NCBI GenBank assembly: GCA_024291935.2
Contig: CM044310.1
Coordinates: forward strand, 118,430,213 to 118,494,212
DNA: 64,000 nucleotides
Direction: 5' to 3'
Source of the DNA: Okapia johnstoni
Taxonomy: Eukaryota > Chordata > Mammalia > Artiodactyla > Giraffidae
In this document: positions 1 through 12,756 of the stretch, in pieces
Layout of the letters: each line of letters begins with the position of its first letter
Numbering within the stretch: position 1 is the first letter of the stretch
Position numbers and translations under genes: made by a program
The notes under the pieces: generated by a model
What the model was told of the DNA's origin: nothing
Database searches by the model: none
The model's input: only the letters and a program-made list of their open reading frames with translations

Positions 1-167
1 AGCTTCCTTCTGGCCTTAACCACTAATCCATGCCTATCTTCACCCACATTTAAGGGACCAGCTCGCACATCATTTTTTGAGAGGAGCAAGGGCACCTACT
101 TCTTTTTGGTGGTCTGCTTTAATGTTGCAGGAGGCCCAGTAAGCCTTCCCTGAATTTCTCCTCTGGT
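1..167. other. Left flank, no gene seen
   Basis: No coding signal is visible. From about position 139 the sequence pairs with unit C near 60975, so this is already part of the repeated intron 1 of the zinc-finger units. Exon 1 and the promoter of unit A are not in the window. Confidence 0.5.
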
Positions 168-182
168 CTCTTAACTATTTCT

Positions 183-385
183 TTTTTTTTTTTAATTTTA
201 AATTAGTGTATTTATCTATTTTTTAACTTTACAATATTGTATTTGTTTTGCCATACATTGACGTGAATCCACCATGGGTGTACATGTTTTCCCCTTCCAG
301 AACCCTCCTCCAACCTCCCTCCCCATCCCATCCCTCCGGGTAGTCCCGGTGCACCAGCCCCGAGTGCCCGGTATTATGCATCAAA
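183..385 (-). mobile_element. L1 3' end, 5'-truncated
   Basis: Reads as the reverse complement of a bovine-type L1 3' end, opening with the poly(T) that represents the A-tail. It is flanked by a perfect 15-bp target duplication at 168-182 and 386-400. Unit C near 61005 shows the uninterrupted site, so the insertion is specific to unit A. Confidence 0.85.
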
Positions 386-445
386 CTCTTAACTATTTCT
401 GTTGATTAAGGAGCCCAAGAATCCAGGCTGATAAATGTAAGTTTA

Positions 446-653
446 AGTCAGTGTTAGTCACTCAGTCGTATCGGACTCTTTGCCACTCCATGGACTGTAA
501 CCTCCAGGCTCCTTGTCCATGGAATTCTCCAGACAAGAATGCTGGAGTGGGCTGCCATTCCCTTCGGCAGCGGGTCTTCCTGACCCATAGATGACCCGGG
601 TCTCCTGCATTGCCGGCAGATTCTTTACCATCTGAGCTACCAGGGAAGTCCCG
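446..653 (-). mobile_element. Bov-tA SINE
   Basis: Reverse-oriented Bov-tA. The BovB-like tail comes first (Cys-Asp-Ser 'gactctttg' box) and the tRNA-Glu-like head last (reverse of 'cttccctggtagctcag'). Confidence 0.85.
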
Positions 654-673
654 ATTGGTAACATGCATACAGG

Positions 674-697
674 CTATCACACACACACATATATAAT
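674..697. repeat. Short CA/TA microsatellite
   Basis: An alternating CA run passes into TATATA. A similar run is present in unit C near 61060-61080. Confidence 0.7.
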
Positions 698-1165
698 GAC
701 ATTATGCACCCGTAAAAATGGAGATATTTGTCACTTGGGACAACTTGGATGAATGTAGAGAATGTTATGCTACGTGAACAGGGAAAGACTGATATTATAT
801 GTGCTTGCTTATATGTGGAATCTAAAAAAAGTGAAACTCACTAGTACCAGACACTGGGATGGTGGTTATCTGGGGCTGGGAGATAGGGAGGACGGGGAGA
901 TACTGGTCAAAAGGTACAGACTTTGACTTGTAAAATAAGTGTGTCCTGGGGAGGTGTGTGCAGCATGCTGACTGTAGTTAATCCTATTCTGTTACTACAT
1001 ACTGGGAATTTGTCGTAGAGTACATCGTCAGTGTTGTCACCACACCAAGAACATGGGAATTTGGAAGTGATGGGTGTGTTGGTTCGTGGATTGTGATAAA
1101 CATTTCACAGTGTACATGTGTCACATGGTGTGTGATATGTATACACATAACCCTTTCATTAGTCG
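697..1165 (+). mobile_element. Old mammalian L1 3' UTR (L1M type)
   Basis: Sense-oriented mammalian L1 3' end, including the 'tggtggttatctggggctggg' region and the 'ggtcaaaaggtacag' block. The same insertion sits at the same place in unit B (27010-27475) and unit C (61080-61545), so it is older than the tandem duplication. Confidence 0.75.
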
Positions 1166-1645
1166 GTTCTCCCCCATCAGACATGCTCCTCAGGTTCTCG
1201 TGCGGAGCCTCGCCCCAGGAATGTGCACAGGCCGCAGATGATTCCGATCTGGATCCTGCGTTGAGTACCAGGTCTCTTAGCCTCCACTTCTGAGACTGAG
1301 ATCGGGCCCTGGGGGAGGGGAGAGTGCTCTGCTCTGAGTGGGGCTGGACCAGGGCCTGCTCTGTGACCTGAAAGGCATCGTGGGGTCAGTGGAGGTGCCC
1401 CCTGCTGCTGTGTGCATGAGGCCTCACCAGGAGGGGAGTGAGATTCAAGGGGAAGTGTGGGAAAGTCCCGTGTTGGACTCGGTGTGGGAGTTGACCGTCT
1501 GAGTCCCTCCTGAGATAGTGGCCACAGAGGATTGTCTGTTCCTCATGGTGAGGGCTTCCCTGTGTGTGGTTGGGGCACAGGAAGGGGGTGTGTTGGCTCT
1601 AAGTATTAAACAGCATGTTTTCCACTTTCCTGATAGACCTCTGAG

Positions 1646-1719
1646 GACTTGTGTTGCCTGAGGAAGCCCAGAAGAGAAGGAAGAGGAAAGAAGAGGAGTC
1701 AGGCATGGCTCTTTCTCAG
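1646..1719 (+). CDS. KRAB zinc-finger gene A, exon 2 (start-codon exon)
   Basis: Short 5' UTR plus the first five codons of gene A, ATG at 1705 to CAG at 1719 (MALSQ), followed directly by a strong donor GTAAGG at 1720. This fits the usual KZNF layout, in which a tiny start exon precedes the KRAB-A exon. The codon frame ends in phase 0, as the KRAB exon at 4954 requires. Identical MALSQ exons occur in units B and C. The 5' edge is inferred: AG at 1644-1645 is the acceptor that best aligns with the copies in B and C, while another AG lies about 8 bp upstream. Confidence 0.82.
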
Positions 1720-2287
1720 GTAAGGTCATATTCTCAGTGGATTCTCAGTCTGTCCTTCCTGAAATGCCCTTCTCTGGACTCGCGAATCTTGTCTGACTCT
1801 GAAGTGTCCTGTCTGACTCCTGTACACGCACACTCACCCGGGGCCTTCCCTCATGGTCTGTCGTCTCCACTTAGATCTCATCTTCCCGTGACCCTGTGAC
1901 CTGGCCCTTGTGAGGAGGCTCCCCTGGGCACCATCCTGAGCAGGGCTTCTCCCCCATGGGTTGGAGACGGGGTCTCAGTGCTGTTGGGCAGCAGGGACTG
2001 CTGAGGGCCCATCCAGATGTGCTGTCTGCTCTCTGTCAACCAGGGCAAGGAAGCTGCACCTGGAGTCAGGTGTTAGTATGCACAGCATGTGGTGAAATCT
2101 GGAAAAGGAACTAACCAGGAGGAATTTGTTCTCACTTTTTATAGTACATTTAAAACTAAATGGGGACCTCCTTGAAAATCGTAGTGTTTCAGAATCGAAT
2201 GGAAAGATCAGAAAAAGACCTCAGGGCTGGAGAGTGTTTCATTATATCATCTCATTTAAACTATGAAATCAAGTTTACTAATCTTTT

Positions 2288-2403
2288 TTTCTTTCTTTTT
2301 TGGCTGCACAGTGCAGCTGCAGGGTCTTAGTTCCCTGAGTAGCAGTTCGAAACCCTTCAGTGGTAGTGTGGGATCTTAACCACTGGACTGGCAGGGAATT
2401 CCC
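2288..2403 (-). mobile_element. CHR-type tRNA-Glu SINE, short form
   Basis: Reverse-oriented; ends in the reverse of 'gggaattccctg'. Shared with 28607-28726 and 62795-62898. Confidence 0.7.
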
Positions 2404-2511
2404 CAACTTTACTAATCTTGATTTAATATTTTATTATTGGAATAAACTAGTAAGCTTTGAGTTTGGTTAATAACTGTATACCTAAAATTAAGAATAAAAT
2501 CACATTATCAT

Positions 2512-2826
2512 TTTTAAAATATATTTATTTGCTATACTGACTCTCCATTGCTGTAATGGCTTTTATCTAATTCTGATGAGTGGTGGCTACTCTAGTTGCA
2601 GTGTGCACGCTTCTCATTGCCGTGGCTTCTCTTGTCTTACACCCCAGGCTCTAGAGCATGCTGGCTTCAGTAGTTTCACCTCCTGGGCTCTGGAGCTCTG
2701 GCTCAGAAATTGAGCCTCACGGGCTTAGTTGCCCCTCAGCATGTGGGATCTTACCAGACCAGGCAACAACCTGTGTTTCTTACATTGGTCAATGGACTCT
2801 TTACCACTGAGCCACCAGGGAAGCCC
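2512..2826 (-). mobile_element. CHR-type SINE, long form
   Basis: Reverse-oriented long CHR SINE ('gcttctcattgccgtggc' block, ending in 'ccaccagggaagccc'). Shared with 28838-29105 and 63000-63322. Confidence 0.8.
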
Positions 2827-2937
2827 TTGTATTATTTTTAAATACAGGTATTTTATACAGATTGACATTAAAGTATTTTGTGTATTATTTTCTGCTTCTA
2901 CTACTTTTTTATGTTTTTAATAGTATGAGATAATCTT

Positions 2938-3256
2938 GAGGACTTTCCTGGTGATACAATGGATAGGAATGTGCCTGCCAATGTAGGGTACACAGGTTCC
3001 ATCCCAATTCCTAGAAGATGCTGCAGAGCAACTAAGCCCATGCCCAACAACTGCTGAGGCTGTGCTCTAGAGCCCAGAATCCTTAACTACTGAAGCCCGC
3101 ATGCTTGAGCTTCTCTTCCAAAACAAGAGAAGCCACTGCAATGAGAAGCCTGGGCACTGCAGCCACAGCTCCATGCACTGCAGCCACAAGTAGAGAGAGC
3201 TGGATCACAGCAACAAAGGCCCAGCATAACCAAACCAAATAAGCTGTAAAAAGGAA
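2938..3256 (+). mobile_element. CHR-type SINE, long form
   Basis: Forward-oriented long CHR SINE ('caacaaaggcccagca' tail). With the reverse copy at 2512-2826 it forms an inverted SINE pair, kept in all three units. Confidence 0.8.
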
Positions 3257-3330
3257 ATAGAATGTTAACAAACTTACTGAGATACATTTGATTCATTTTT
3301 AATGTCCTAAAGATGCCAAAATACACATAA

Positions 3331-3465
3331 ATAGGAGAAGGGAATGGCCACCCACTCCAGTTTTCTTGCCTGGAGAATCTCATGGACAGAGGACCCTGGC
3401 AGGCTACAGTCCATGGGGTTCCAAAGAGTCTGACATGACTGAGCCAACTGAACAACAACCTCCTC
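3331..3465 (+). mobile_element. Bov-tA SINE fragment
   Basis: Forward 3' part only ('ccactccagttttcttgcc' to 'tctgacatgactgag'). Also present at 29600-29735 and 63845-63978. Confidence 0.75.
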
Positions 3466-3519
3466 ACCTAGCAGAGTGAGTGCTGAAAAACAAACCTAAA
3501 TCTCTAACTTGCCTCCTGC

Positions 3520-3975
3520 AGATTCTTAAGTGATGTCCAGTTGCTTTTGAAATAACGTCCTCAATTTATAGACCTTGCAGAAATCAGCCTCTACCTGGCA
3601 TCACCCCGTCTTCATTTCCTATGTTGCAGTCACACTGGCTGGTTTTCTGTTCAGTAAATATCTTCCTGCGTCAGAGCCGGCACTCAGGCTCTTCTCTCTG
3701 CTTACAAAACTCTTCCGTTTCCCACCTTGCCAATCCTAAGTGTTTCTTCCTCACAGAGACCTTGTCTGATTTATTGATGTAGGTCAAGACTTTCTGTTAA
3801 ATCTTCTCTTAGCACCAGGCCTGTTTCAGAGCACTTATTACAATAATAATGTTAAAATTATGGATGTAATTGGCTGACTGGCTGCTAGTTTGTAATCTGC
3901 ATCATGTTCACTGCTGTATTCCCAGTTTGGGACACACAGTTGATGCTCACTAAATTTTGATTGAATGAAAGAAAA
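3520..3975 (+). mobile_element. L2 LINE 3' end
   Basis: Matches the order of the L2 3' region: 'cttccgtttcccac', 'cctcacagagaccttgtctg', 'cactgctgtattcccag' and a terminal 'tgattgaatgaaag'. Present in unit B at 29790-30245. The assignment rests on recall of the consensus. Confidence 0.65.
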
Positions 3976-5511
<1,536 letters not shown>

Positions 5512-5845
5512 AGAAGAGCTGGGATTCTCCACCTTGCAATGCAGGAGACACAGGTTCGATCCCTGGTCTGGAAGATCCCACATGTTACAGAGCAGCTAAG
5601 CCCGTGGGCCAGAACCACTGAAGCAGCACTCTAGAGCCTGGAAGCTGCAATTACTGAGCCCGCATGGGACAGCTACTAAAGCCTGTGCACCCAAGAGAAG
5701 GCAAAGCAAATGAGAAGCCCGTGCACTGCAGCTGGAGAGTAACCCCTACTTGCCCAACCTGGGGAAAAGTCCAAGCAGCAATGACCACTCACTCCAGCCA
5801 AAATAAATGAATAAACAAAATTATTAAAAATAGCAAATGCATTTA
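5512..5845 (+). mobile_element. CHR-type SINE, long form
   Basis: Forward CHR SINE with an A-rich tail near 5800-5860. The following stretch to 6257 holds no feature I can support. Confidence 0.65.
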
Positions 5846-6257
5846 TTTTAAAAAAAAAGAAAGTTTGGATTCTGGAAGAAGCCAAGTATATGGTGTTTCT
5901 TCTGAGCAGGAATTTCTGCTTCTGACCTGAATCATAACTCTATTTTTGTAGCATGAGGAAGATCCCTGAATTGTGGAAAATGAGGTGCTAATAGCAGAAA
6001 ATCAGATGAGTGGGAAAGGATCAACAGTGTGATCCCAGGTCAGCTGTCACAAGGACAGAGAGGAAGCCACATCATTCATCATGTTTGGGAAACTCTCGAA
6101 GTGGGAGGGTTCTGTGAGAAAACAGATATTTAGTGTTTGTGGACTCTCACAGGAGATTTTTCTTCTCTTCAACTTCCTGCTCTGTTCTTTGACGTGTGAA
6201 ATGTACATCACCCTCCAGTGGTGCTGTAGTGCCCACAGAGACAAAGGCAAGGCCTTT

Positions 6258-6552
6258 TGGTTTTTTTTTCTGGCTGTACTGGGTCTATTTCCTGTATGGC
6301 CATTTCTCTATTTGAGACGAGTTGGGGCTACTCTCTGCTTGCAGGGCACATGGCTTCTCATTGCGGTGGCTTCTTTTGTTGTGGAGCACTGGCTCTAGGC
6401 ACACAGGCTTCAGCAGTTTTGCTACACAGGCTCAGTATCTGTCCTTCATCAGCTTAGTTGCTCCCTGGCGTGTGAGATCTTCCCAGAACAAGGGTCGAAC
6501 CCATGTCTCCCGCATCGGCAAGCTAACTTTTTACCACGCGGCCACCAGGGTG
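6258..6552 (-). mobile_element. CHR-type SINE, long form
   Basis: Reverse-oriented long CHR SINE ('gcttctcattgcggtggc', ending in 'ggccaccaggg'). Confidence 0.8.
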
Positions 6553-7065
6553 TTAGGGAAATTAAATAAACAGTCCTGTTGAGGCTTCAAGACAAAGCAG
6601 TGCATTCCTCTGTGCTTGCCTCCAACCTGCCTGGACACACCCTGACTGTGAGTACCCTGACTGCCTGCTGTGAGTGCAAGGCTTGCAGCACCTGAGATCA
6701 GTTAGGACACAAATCTTGAGATTGTTCACCCTTGAGATTGTTCAAAGAGGCTCTGACCAACCAAGCCCCAGGCTTCGGAACATCCAAGTTTCATAAGACA
6801 AAACAAATAGGATTAAGGTGAAACCAGAGCTGCTGTTTGCTCACAGATTGATGACATCAGTTTGCATCCTGGGATGATAAGTAGGAACCCCGAACTGCAA
6901 TGTTAAAGCCTCACCCATGAAGTGGACACGCTGCCTGGGACCTTAACCCAAGTGAGACTCCAGATGTGCTGTGTCCTGGGACTTCCCAGGGCTGTTCCAG
7001 TCTGGATGTTGGTCAGAAGCCAGTTTGGTGATGTATCCTCTGCTGTTTCTATTTCCTTGTCTTTT
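6553..7065 (+). other. Intron block shared with unit B
   Basis: Colinear with 32395-32860 of unit B. No gene, repeat or RNA was recognised. Confidence 0.5.
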
Positions 7066-7380
7066 CAGTTCAGTTCAGTTCAGTCGCTCAGTAATGTCTG
7101 ACTCTTTGCGACCCCATGAACCGCAACTTGCCAGGCCTCCCTGTCCATCACCAACTTCTGGAGTTTACCCAAACTCATGTCCATTGAGTCAGTGATTCCA
7201 TCCAACCATCTTATCCTCTGTCCTTGCCTTCTCATCCTGCCCTCAGTCTTTTCCAGCGTCAGGGTCTTTTCAAATGACTTAGCTCTTCGCATCAGGTGGC
7301 CAAAGTACTGGAGCTTCAGCTTCAACATCAGTCCTTCCAATGAGCACCCAGAACTGATCTCCTTTAGGATGGACTGGTTG
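7066..7380 (-). mobile_element. BovB LINE 3' end, 5'-truncated
   Basis: The reverse strand encodes the BovB C-terminus (pieces such as [21 protein letters not shown] and HGVAKSQT). Unit B near 32840-32865 shows the same intron without it, so it is a unit A insertion after the duplication. Confidence 0.9.
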
Positions 7381-8463
7381 CATTAGTATATTTACAGTCA
7401 GGTAGATAATTCTCTAATAAATATTGGAATATTTATTTGTATAGAACGAGTGGCTGATTCTCTTAACAAATCCTTGGAACCTGAGATGAAAGTGGAAACT
7501 TTTGGCAAGGCATTAATTGGCACTGTGAGCAGTATTTGTGAGACAAAACGCCACTCTTTAAGAAGCAAGAGATGAAGGTGATGATGTTTTTATTCCCAGA
7601 TGGAAAGATTCACCTTATTACTCATTAGCTAATACATGGGACATCTTCTCTGGATTGTGTGAGAATTGGAACCATAAATTAAACAGGGCTGAACCCTTAG
7701 AAGATACTGAATGTTTGTAACTCTCGTCAGTTGAGAAAGAATAAGAATCTGCCCTGCTGGATAAGAGGCTGGATCCTCCTGTCTCCTACCGTGAGGTACA
7801 TAAAGCAAACTTAAAACTGTCTTAGAGAAGTTACTGGAAAAACAATTAGGCAACTAGTGAGGATGTTTGTCCATATTACAGTGTCAAAATTATATTTTGG
7901 CTGCTCAAATCCTCACTTTTTAAGTCGGCTCTATTGAGCCGGCCCACGGCTTCAGTAGTGTCCCCCACTGCCCTTTCTCACTCCATTCTCTGTCCTGTTG
8001 TGGCCTTGCACCCCTCCCAACCCCTCTGTCTCCCTCTCCATGAGCTGGTCCCCTTCTGACTTCCCCTGTCTCTCAGGGGGGAGGATGAGCCCAGCTTCCC
8101 TCACTCCTGCCCCCACTCTAGGAAGTTTCTGTACCCCCTCAGATTCTTCTGAACAATCCAAGACCCCCATCTCCCCAGAGGGACAATCCAAGATTTTTAT
8201 CAACCCATCTGCCGTTGTTTTCACAGTCAATTTGAACATTATTTGATCTGTATTTTAGCTACAAAACTATGACTATAGAAAGGAAAGGTAACTTTTTTGA
8301 CATAGGATAGCTGTGATATTCTCTAGACTCTGGAGAAAACTGGTTAAAATGAATTTTTTTTTTCTCTTTGAAAGTGCACAACTGGTTCTTTTTGCATATG
8401 GAGTTAAAAGCAACTAACTCGTTGAGACAGCTAGCCTAGAAAAAAGCTTTAAGTTAACCTTTA
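7381..8463 (+). other. Intron, no gene seen
   Basis: 7381 to about 7860 is colinear with unit B 32866-33264. 7920-8240 is C/T-rich on the + strand and opens 80-95-codon frames on both strands; neither has a recognisable domain, so I do not call a gene. Confidence 0.45.
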
Positions 8464-8690
8464 CCAGGGCATCCCAGATAACTCTAATGGTATAGAACCC
8501 GCCTGCACATGTGGGAAAGGTGGGTTTGATCCTGGGTTAGGAAGATCCCCTGGAGGAGGGACTAGCAACCCACCAGAGTGTTCTTGCCTGGAGAGTCCCA
8601 TGGAAAGAGCAGCCTGGCGGGATACAGTCCATGGGATCACAGATGGTCGGGCGTGACTGAAGCCGCTTAGCACAGCAGCCTCTACCAAGT
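8464..8690 (+). mobile_element. Bov-tA SINE
   Basis: Forward Bov-tA with both the tRNA-like head and the BovB-derived tail. The following 8691-9097 is unassigned. Confidence 0.8.
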
Positions 8691-9097
8691 CCTTGAGATA
8701 CATAATCCACTTTGCCTGAGGCCTCAACCTGGGGCAAATTAGAATTTCAAACCAAGGGAAAAGAAAAAGGTCAAAGAGACATTTTAAATCTCAAGCAGCT
8801 ATGGTCTCTGTCCATCGGTGTGTCTGGATTTATGCATGTCTCACTGTGTGTCTTTGTTTTTGGATAATATTGCTGAGGCTAGTTTGTAAGTGAGATCTAA
8901 TTCAGTTGGTTTTAAAAAAGAAAAAGTAAGCACTTACAAATCAAACAGTTACAAGAAATTAACATAAATGAATTTCAGATGCACATGAACTGGGAAATAT
9001 TCAACATTAAATATCTAGTATTAATGTTTGTTTGCTCATCTAATTAAGACATGAGTCATCAAGTTGTGTATTGATTTTATTGTATTACACTGATTCT

Positions 9098-9240
9098 GAG
9101 AGAGAGTTCAATCCCTGTGTTGGAAAGATCGCCTGGAGAAGTATTCTTGCTTGGAGAATCCCATGGACGGAGGAGCTGGCAGGCTACATTCCATGGGTTT
9201 GCAAAGAATCGTACGTGCCTGAAGCGACTTAGCACACACA
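9098..9240 (+). mobile_element. Bov-tA SINE, head partly lost
   Basis: Forward fragment from 'gttcaatccctg' through 'gaagcgacttagcacacac'. Confidence 0.75.
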
Positions 9241-10929
9241 TAGGCACTGATTACTGATAATTTCCTCTCATAGAGAAACTAAAGAGATTTTGGATTATTA
9301 ATGAATATGTTTGCTGCTACCCTGAGATGTTCTCCATAAGAAAGCAAATGTTTTTAGAAGCTATCGCTGGTATTTATGGTCACCATTCTACAAAATGCTA
9401 ATATAAAGGACAGGTCATGGTTGCTTAAGGAAAGTAAGATCCGTGTTTTTAGTAACAAAAGGTATGAGCAATGAAATTGATTTGGGATGCTCACAGCAGT
9501 GAGTGGGAGCGAGCGGAAGCTGGAAGCAAGTTCTTAATTTCCCAGGTCGAGACTCCTAACCCCTGGACCACAGGAGCCAACATTTAGGGTTAAGGTCCCT
9601 AGTCTGGCCTGCCTAGTCAAGAACAAATTCAGATGATGAGGCAGAAGATAAAGAGTAAAGGAAAAAGGTTATTGAAAGGAAAAGTGCATGTGGCAAGGCA
9701 CATGGGCAACCTCAGAGAGAGAGAGAGACGCCTTTGGGAAGTGTAAATTCTTTACAAAGGGGCAGTTTTCTGGGTCTTCATCTTCCCTCAGGCCAATCAC
9801 CTTATTTATTCGCCCTGGTTAATTTGTCTCAGAACCCTCTGTGGAGTGTGCATGCATACCTTAGCCAAGTTGAATCTCAAAGTGCAGGCTTCTGGGAGGA
9901 GCAAAACTCATTATGGCCTGGAATTATCCTGTGAGTTTTGACTCCAGGCAGCCTTTCTGGGCATGTGTAGTGTCTCCCTTAACAAACAGGGTTTTTTCCT
10001 TTCTTTGTCCTTGCCATAATTATTCCCTGAAAGTAGAGAATGACTGTCTATTTACCCTGTTTTTGTTGGGTATAAATTCCTCAAGTGGAGCCCATGTATC
10101 TCTTATCTGAGGGAATGCAAAGGGGAAGATGACAGCATTCAAGACATTCAACATGGAGCCCATCGGTCTCCTACCAGAAAATTACATTTTTTTTAGGGAG
10201 AAAGAAAGTAGGTCTGACTTACAGGTGGCTGTTTCTAAATGAAGAAAATGATTTAATTAGAAAAAAAGTTTTTATGCAAAGTGGGCCCCCAAGAAAAGAG
10301 GTCCCAAAAGGCAAAGTCTTTCTATGATCTGTAACAATCTGTCGTTTGACTCTTGTCAGTGTTGTTGCCTGACTTTGGGAAGCATATGATGAAGTGTTTC
10401 AGAGGGATCTGTTCCCTCTTTGTCCCCCTTCTGTGCTGGATTCCATCGGATACGTGCTTTTTGGTCCATGTAGAACAGTGCTGACACCTCCAGAGATTAT
10501 TTCGGACCCAGCCTGCTTCTCTTCCTATTTGCTGCACTTGGGAGACCTCATTGGAAGAAGGGAAAGACTGGGAGCTCTTCAATTGCATTTGGTGTCTCAG
10601 ATCCTACACAGAGCTGCCTTCAACCTGTCTTCCTGTTCAGAGCCCTCAGCTGTTCCTGTTGTTACTTCTTTTGCCACATCCTTTAGGGATGTGTGTAACA
10701 GGAATGTGGTTTGGATCTTCTGTGATTGTAACTCAGGAAACCTGTAAGGACAGTGGACATTGAGGTCCTCTCTTGGACAGGACCTGAATTGGTATCTTGT
10801 TGGTGCCTTGGAAACAATTTCCAAGAGGGATGGCTGAGTAACACAATTACACAGGTCAGTTCTTATGTCTGATCTGAAGTTTTCTTTTTACACTCTTGGA
10901 GTTCAGTGTAACTTTTTGTCCTCTGTTCT
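9241..10929. other. Unit A-only intron block, possibly an old LTR
   Basis: Absent from the shorter unit B intron. About 9525-10185 has the texture of a reverse-oriented retroviral LTR, but I found no clear ends, target duplication or poly(A) signal. 10190-10929 is unassigned. Confidence 0.3.
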
Positions 10930-11110
10930 GCCCAAGTGGGCCCTGGTGGTTCAGAGCATGTATGAACCTGTAAGTCTCGGTTTCAGTCCTGGCTTTGCTT
11001 ATTTACTTTCATGTTCCATGGAGTTGTGTACAGGAACGCTGTGAACCCACTACCTTTATTTGTAAAATTGAGGTCATTAGTGCTGTTAGGTGGCATAGAA
11101 TGTTGCCTAT
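10930..11110 (+). mobile_element. Possible MIR SINE
   Basis: Loose match to the MIR core order ('ggttcagagcatg', 'tttcagtcctggctttgct', 'tttgtaaaattgaggt'). Weak and unverified. Confidence 0.35.
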
Positions 11111-11127
11111 TTTACAGAAAAGGTCAG

Positions 11128-11255
11128 AAGTTACTTTTTTTGCTGAGCCACGTGGCAGGTGGTATCTTAGTTCCCCATTCCTGGATGGACTCTCTGCCCT
11201 CTCCAGTGTATATGCGTACTCTTAATGACTGGACCACCAGGGAATTTGCCTCAAA
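11128..11255 (-). mobile_element. CHR-type SINE, short form, degraded
   Basis: Reverse-oriented; ends in 'ggaccaccagggaattt'. Confidence 0.5.
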
Positions 11256-11427
11256 GATTACTTTTGCTTAAAGAATATATTTACTTCCTGTCTTGCTTAT
11301 TGTGACATCTCTTTGTCTGCTTTACATCTTGTATGTTTTTAGTTTACTTTTCATTTTTATGAGTTGTCTCTGACTCTGGTTAATAAGTTTTCAAGTAATA
11401 CTGGTTTTCTTCATACCAGTACATTAC

Positions 11428-11745
11428 ATTTTTAAAATGTTTTTTGTTTTTGGTTGCACTGGGTCATTGTTGCTTCAGGGACTTTTCGCTACTTGTGGCA
11501 AGCAAGGGCTACTCTCTAGCTGCAGTGCACGGACCTCTCGTTCAGTGCCTTCTCTTGTTACAGTGTATGGGCTCTATGCCTGTGCTCAGTAGTTGTGACT
11601 CCCGAACTCTGGAACACGGAGTTGTGGCTACAGGCTTAGTTGCTCCAAGGTATGTGGGAACTTCCGAATGAGGGATGGAACCCTTGTGCCCTGTGTTAAT
11701 TACCAGGTGGATTCTTTACTTCTGAGCCAGCAGGGAGGCAACAAA
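11428..11745 (-). mobile_element. CHR-type SINE, long form
   Basis: Reverse-oriented ('tttggttgcactgggtc' to 'gagccagcagggaggc'). A shorter counterpart lies at 33566-33800 in unit B. Confidence 0.75.
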
Positions 11746-11875
11746 GCTTGTTCCTTGACATGTATCTTAGAACCAATGAACTGAGTAAGTTGAAGTTACT
11801 GTATAGATAGGGAATTGCTGTACTGAATGACTGTTCTTTAAGTAGAGAATGTCATTTATTAATATTTTGTTATTT

Positions 11876-11912
11876 AAAGATGATGGTCTAAAAAAAAAAA
11901 AGATGATGGTCT
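11876..11912 (+). repeat. Poly(A) run between 14-bp direct repeats
   Basis: The 14-mer at 11876-11889 recurs at 11899-11912, the second copy overlapping the end of a 12-A run at 11890-11901. Unit B near 33940 has a single copy without the A run. Confidence 0.8.
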
Positions 11913-12149
11913 TTATGTATTACACAATGTAACTGACATGAACCACTTGTCAATGTCATAAAATGCCTATATGTCTATCTACTGATAGATTTATAAGAGG
12001 TATTTAGAAAAGTTTTCTTTTTCTTTTTTTTCCCATTATTGTAGGGAATTTCCTGAACAGTTGTCAACTGCTGTTTATGTTTTCCATTACTCGTTAAAGT
12101 TCTTCTTTTGGATTATTTACCATTGCAATGTATTGCCTGTTAATGAATA

Positions 12150-12363
12150 CTTGCTCAGTTGATTGTTCTGTCTGACTCTTTGTGATCTCTTGGACAGTAG
12201 CCTGCTAAGCTCCTCATCCATGGAATTTTTTTCAGGCAAGAATAGTTCAGTTGGTGCCATTTCCTCCTCCAGGGGATCTTCCCCACCTAGGGATTGAAGC
12301 TCCCTATCCTGTCTTCTGCATTGGCAGGCTAATTCTTTACTACCAAGTCACCTACATAGCCCT
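12150..12363 (-). mobile_element. Bov-tA SINE
   Basis: Reverse-oriented and diverged. A truncated counterpart is at 34335-34425 in unit B, so this one predates the duplication. Confidence 0.7.
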
Positions 12364-12756
12364 GTGTGTTCTTTACCATTTACTTATGTATAAGTGTGCA
12401 TAAAGTGTGTACAATATGCTGTATTTTCTCCTCAATTATGAGACAGCAGTGTGTTTACTACCAAGTAGAAGGAGTTTAGAAGTTATGGTGCAAAAATACC
12501 CTTTTCTTTGAGAACTGACATGAGTTTGGAAAAAATTAATGGCTACCCTAAAATTAATTTGGATTACATGTGATTGCTCTTTTGTTTTTAAAGAGTTCTG
12601 TTTAGCGTTTCAAATATTTTTAAGATCATCATTGGGAAGATGCATAATTCTATTCAGCATGGATATGCCTTTTGGTATAATACCATGTATTCAGCATGAA
12701 ACAATTTATTTATGAATTGTAATTGATAGAATGCATATGGTTTTTATATTTTGTAG

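Noticed and set aside
7952..8246. Overlapping 82-95-codon frames on both strands in the gene A intron
   Set aside because: No domain, no splice context and no counterpart in unit B.
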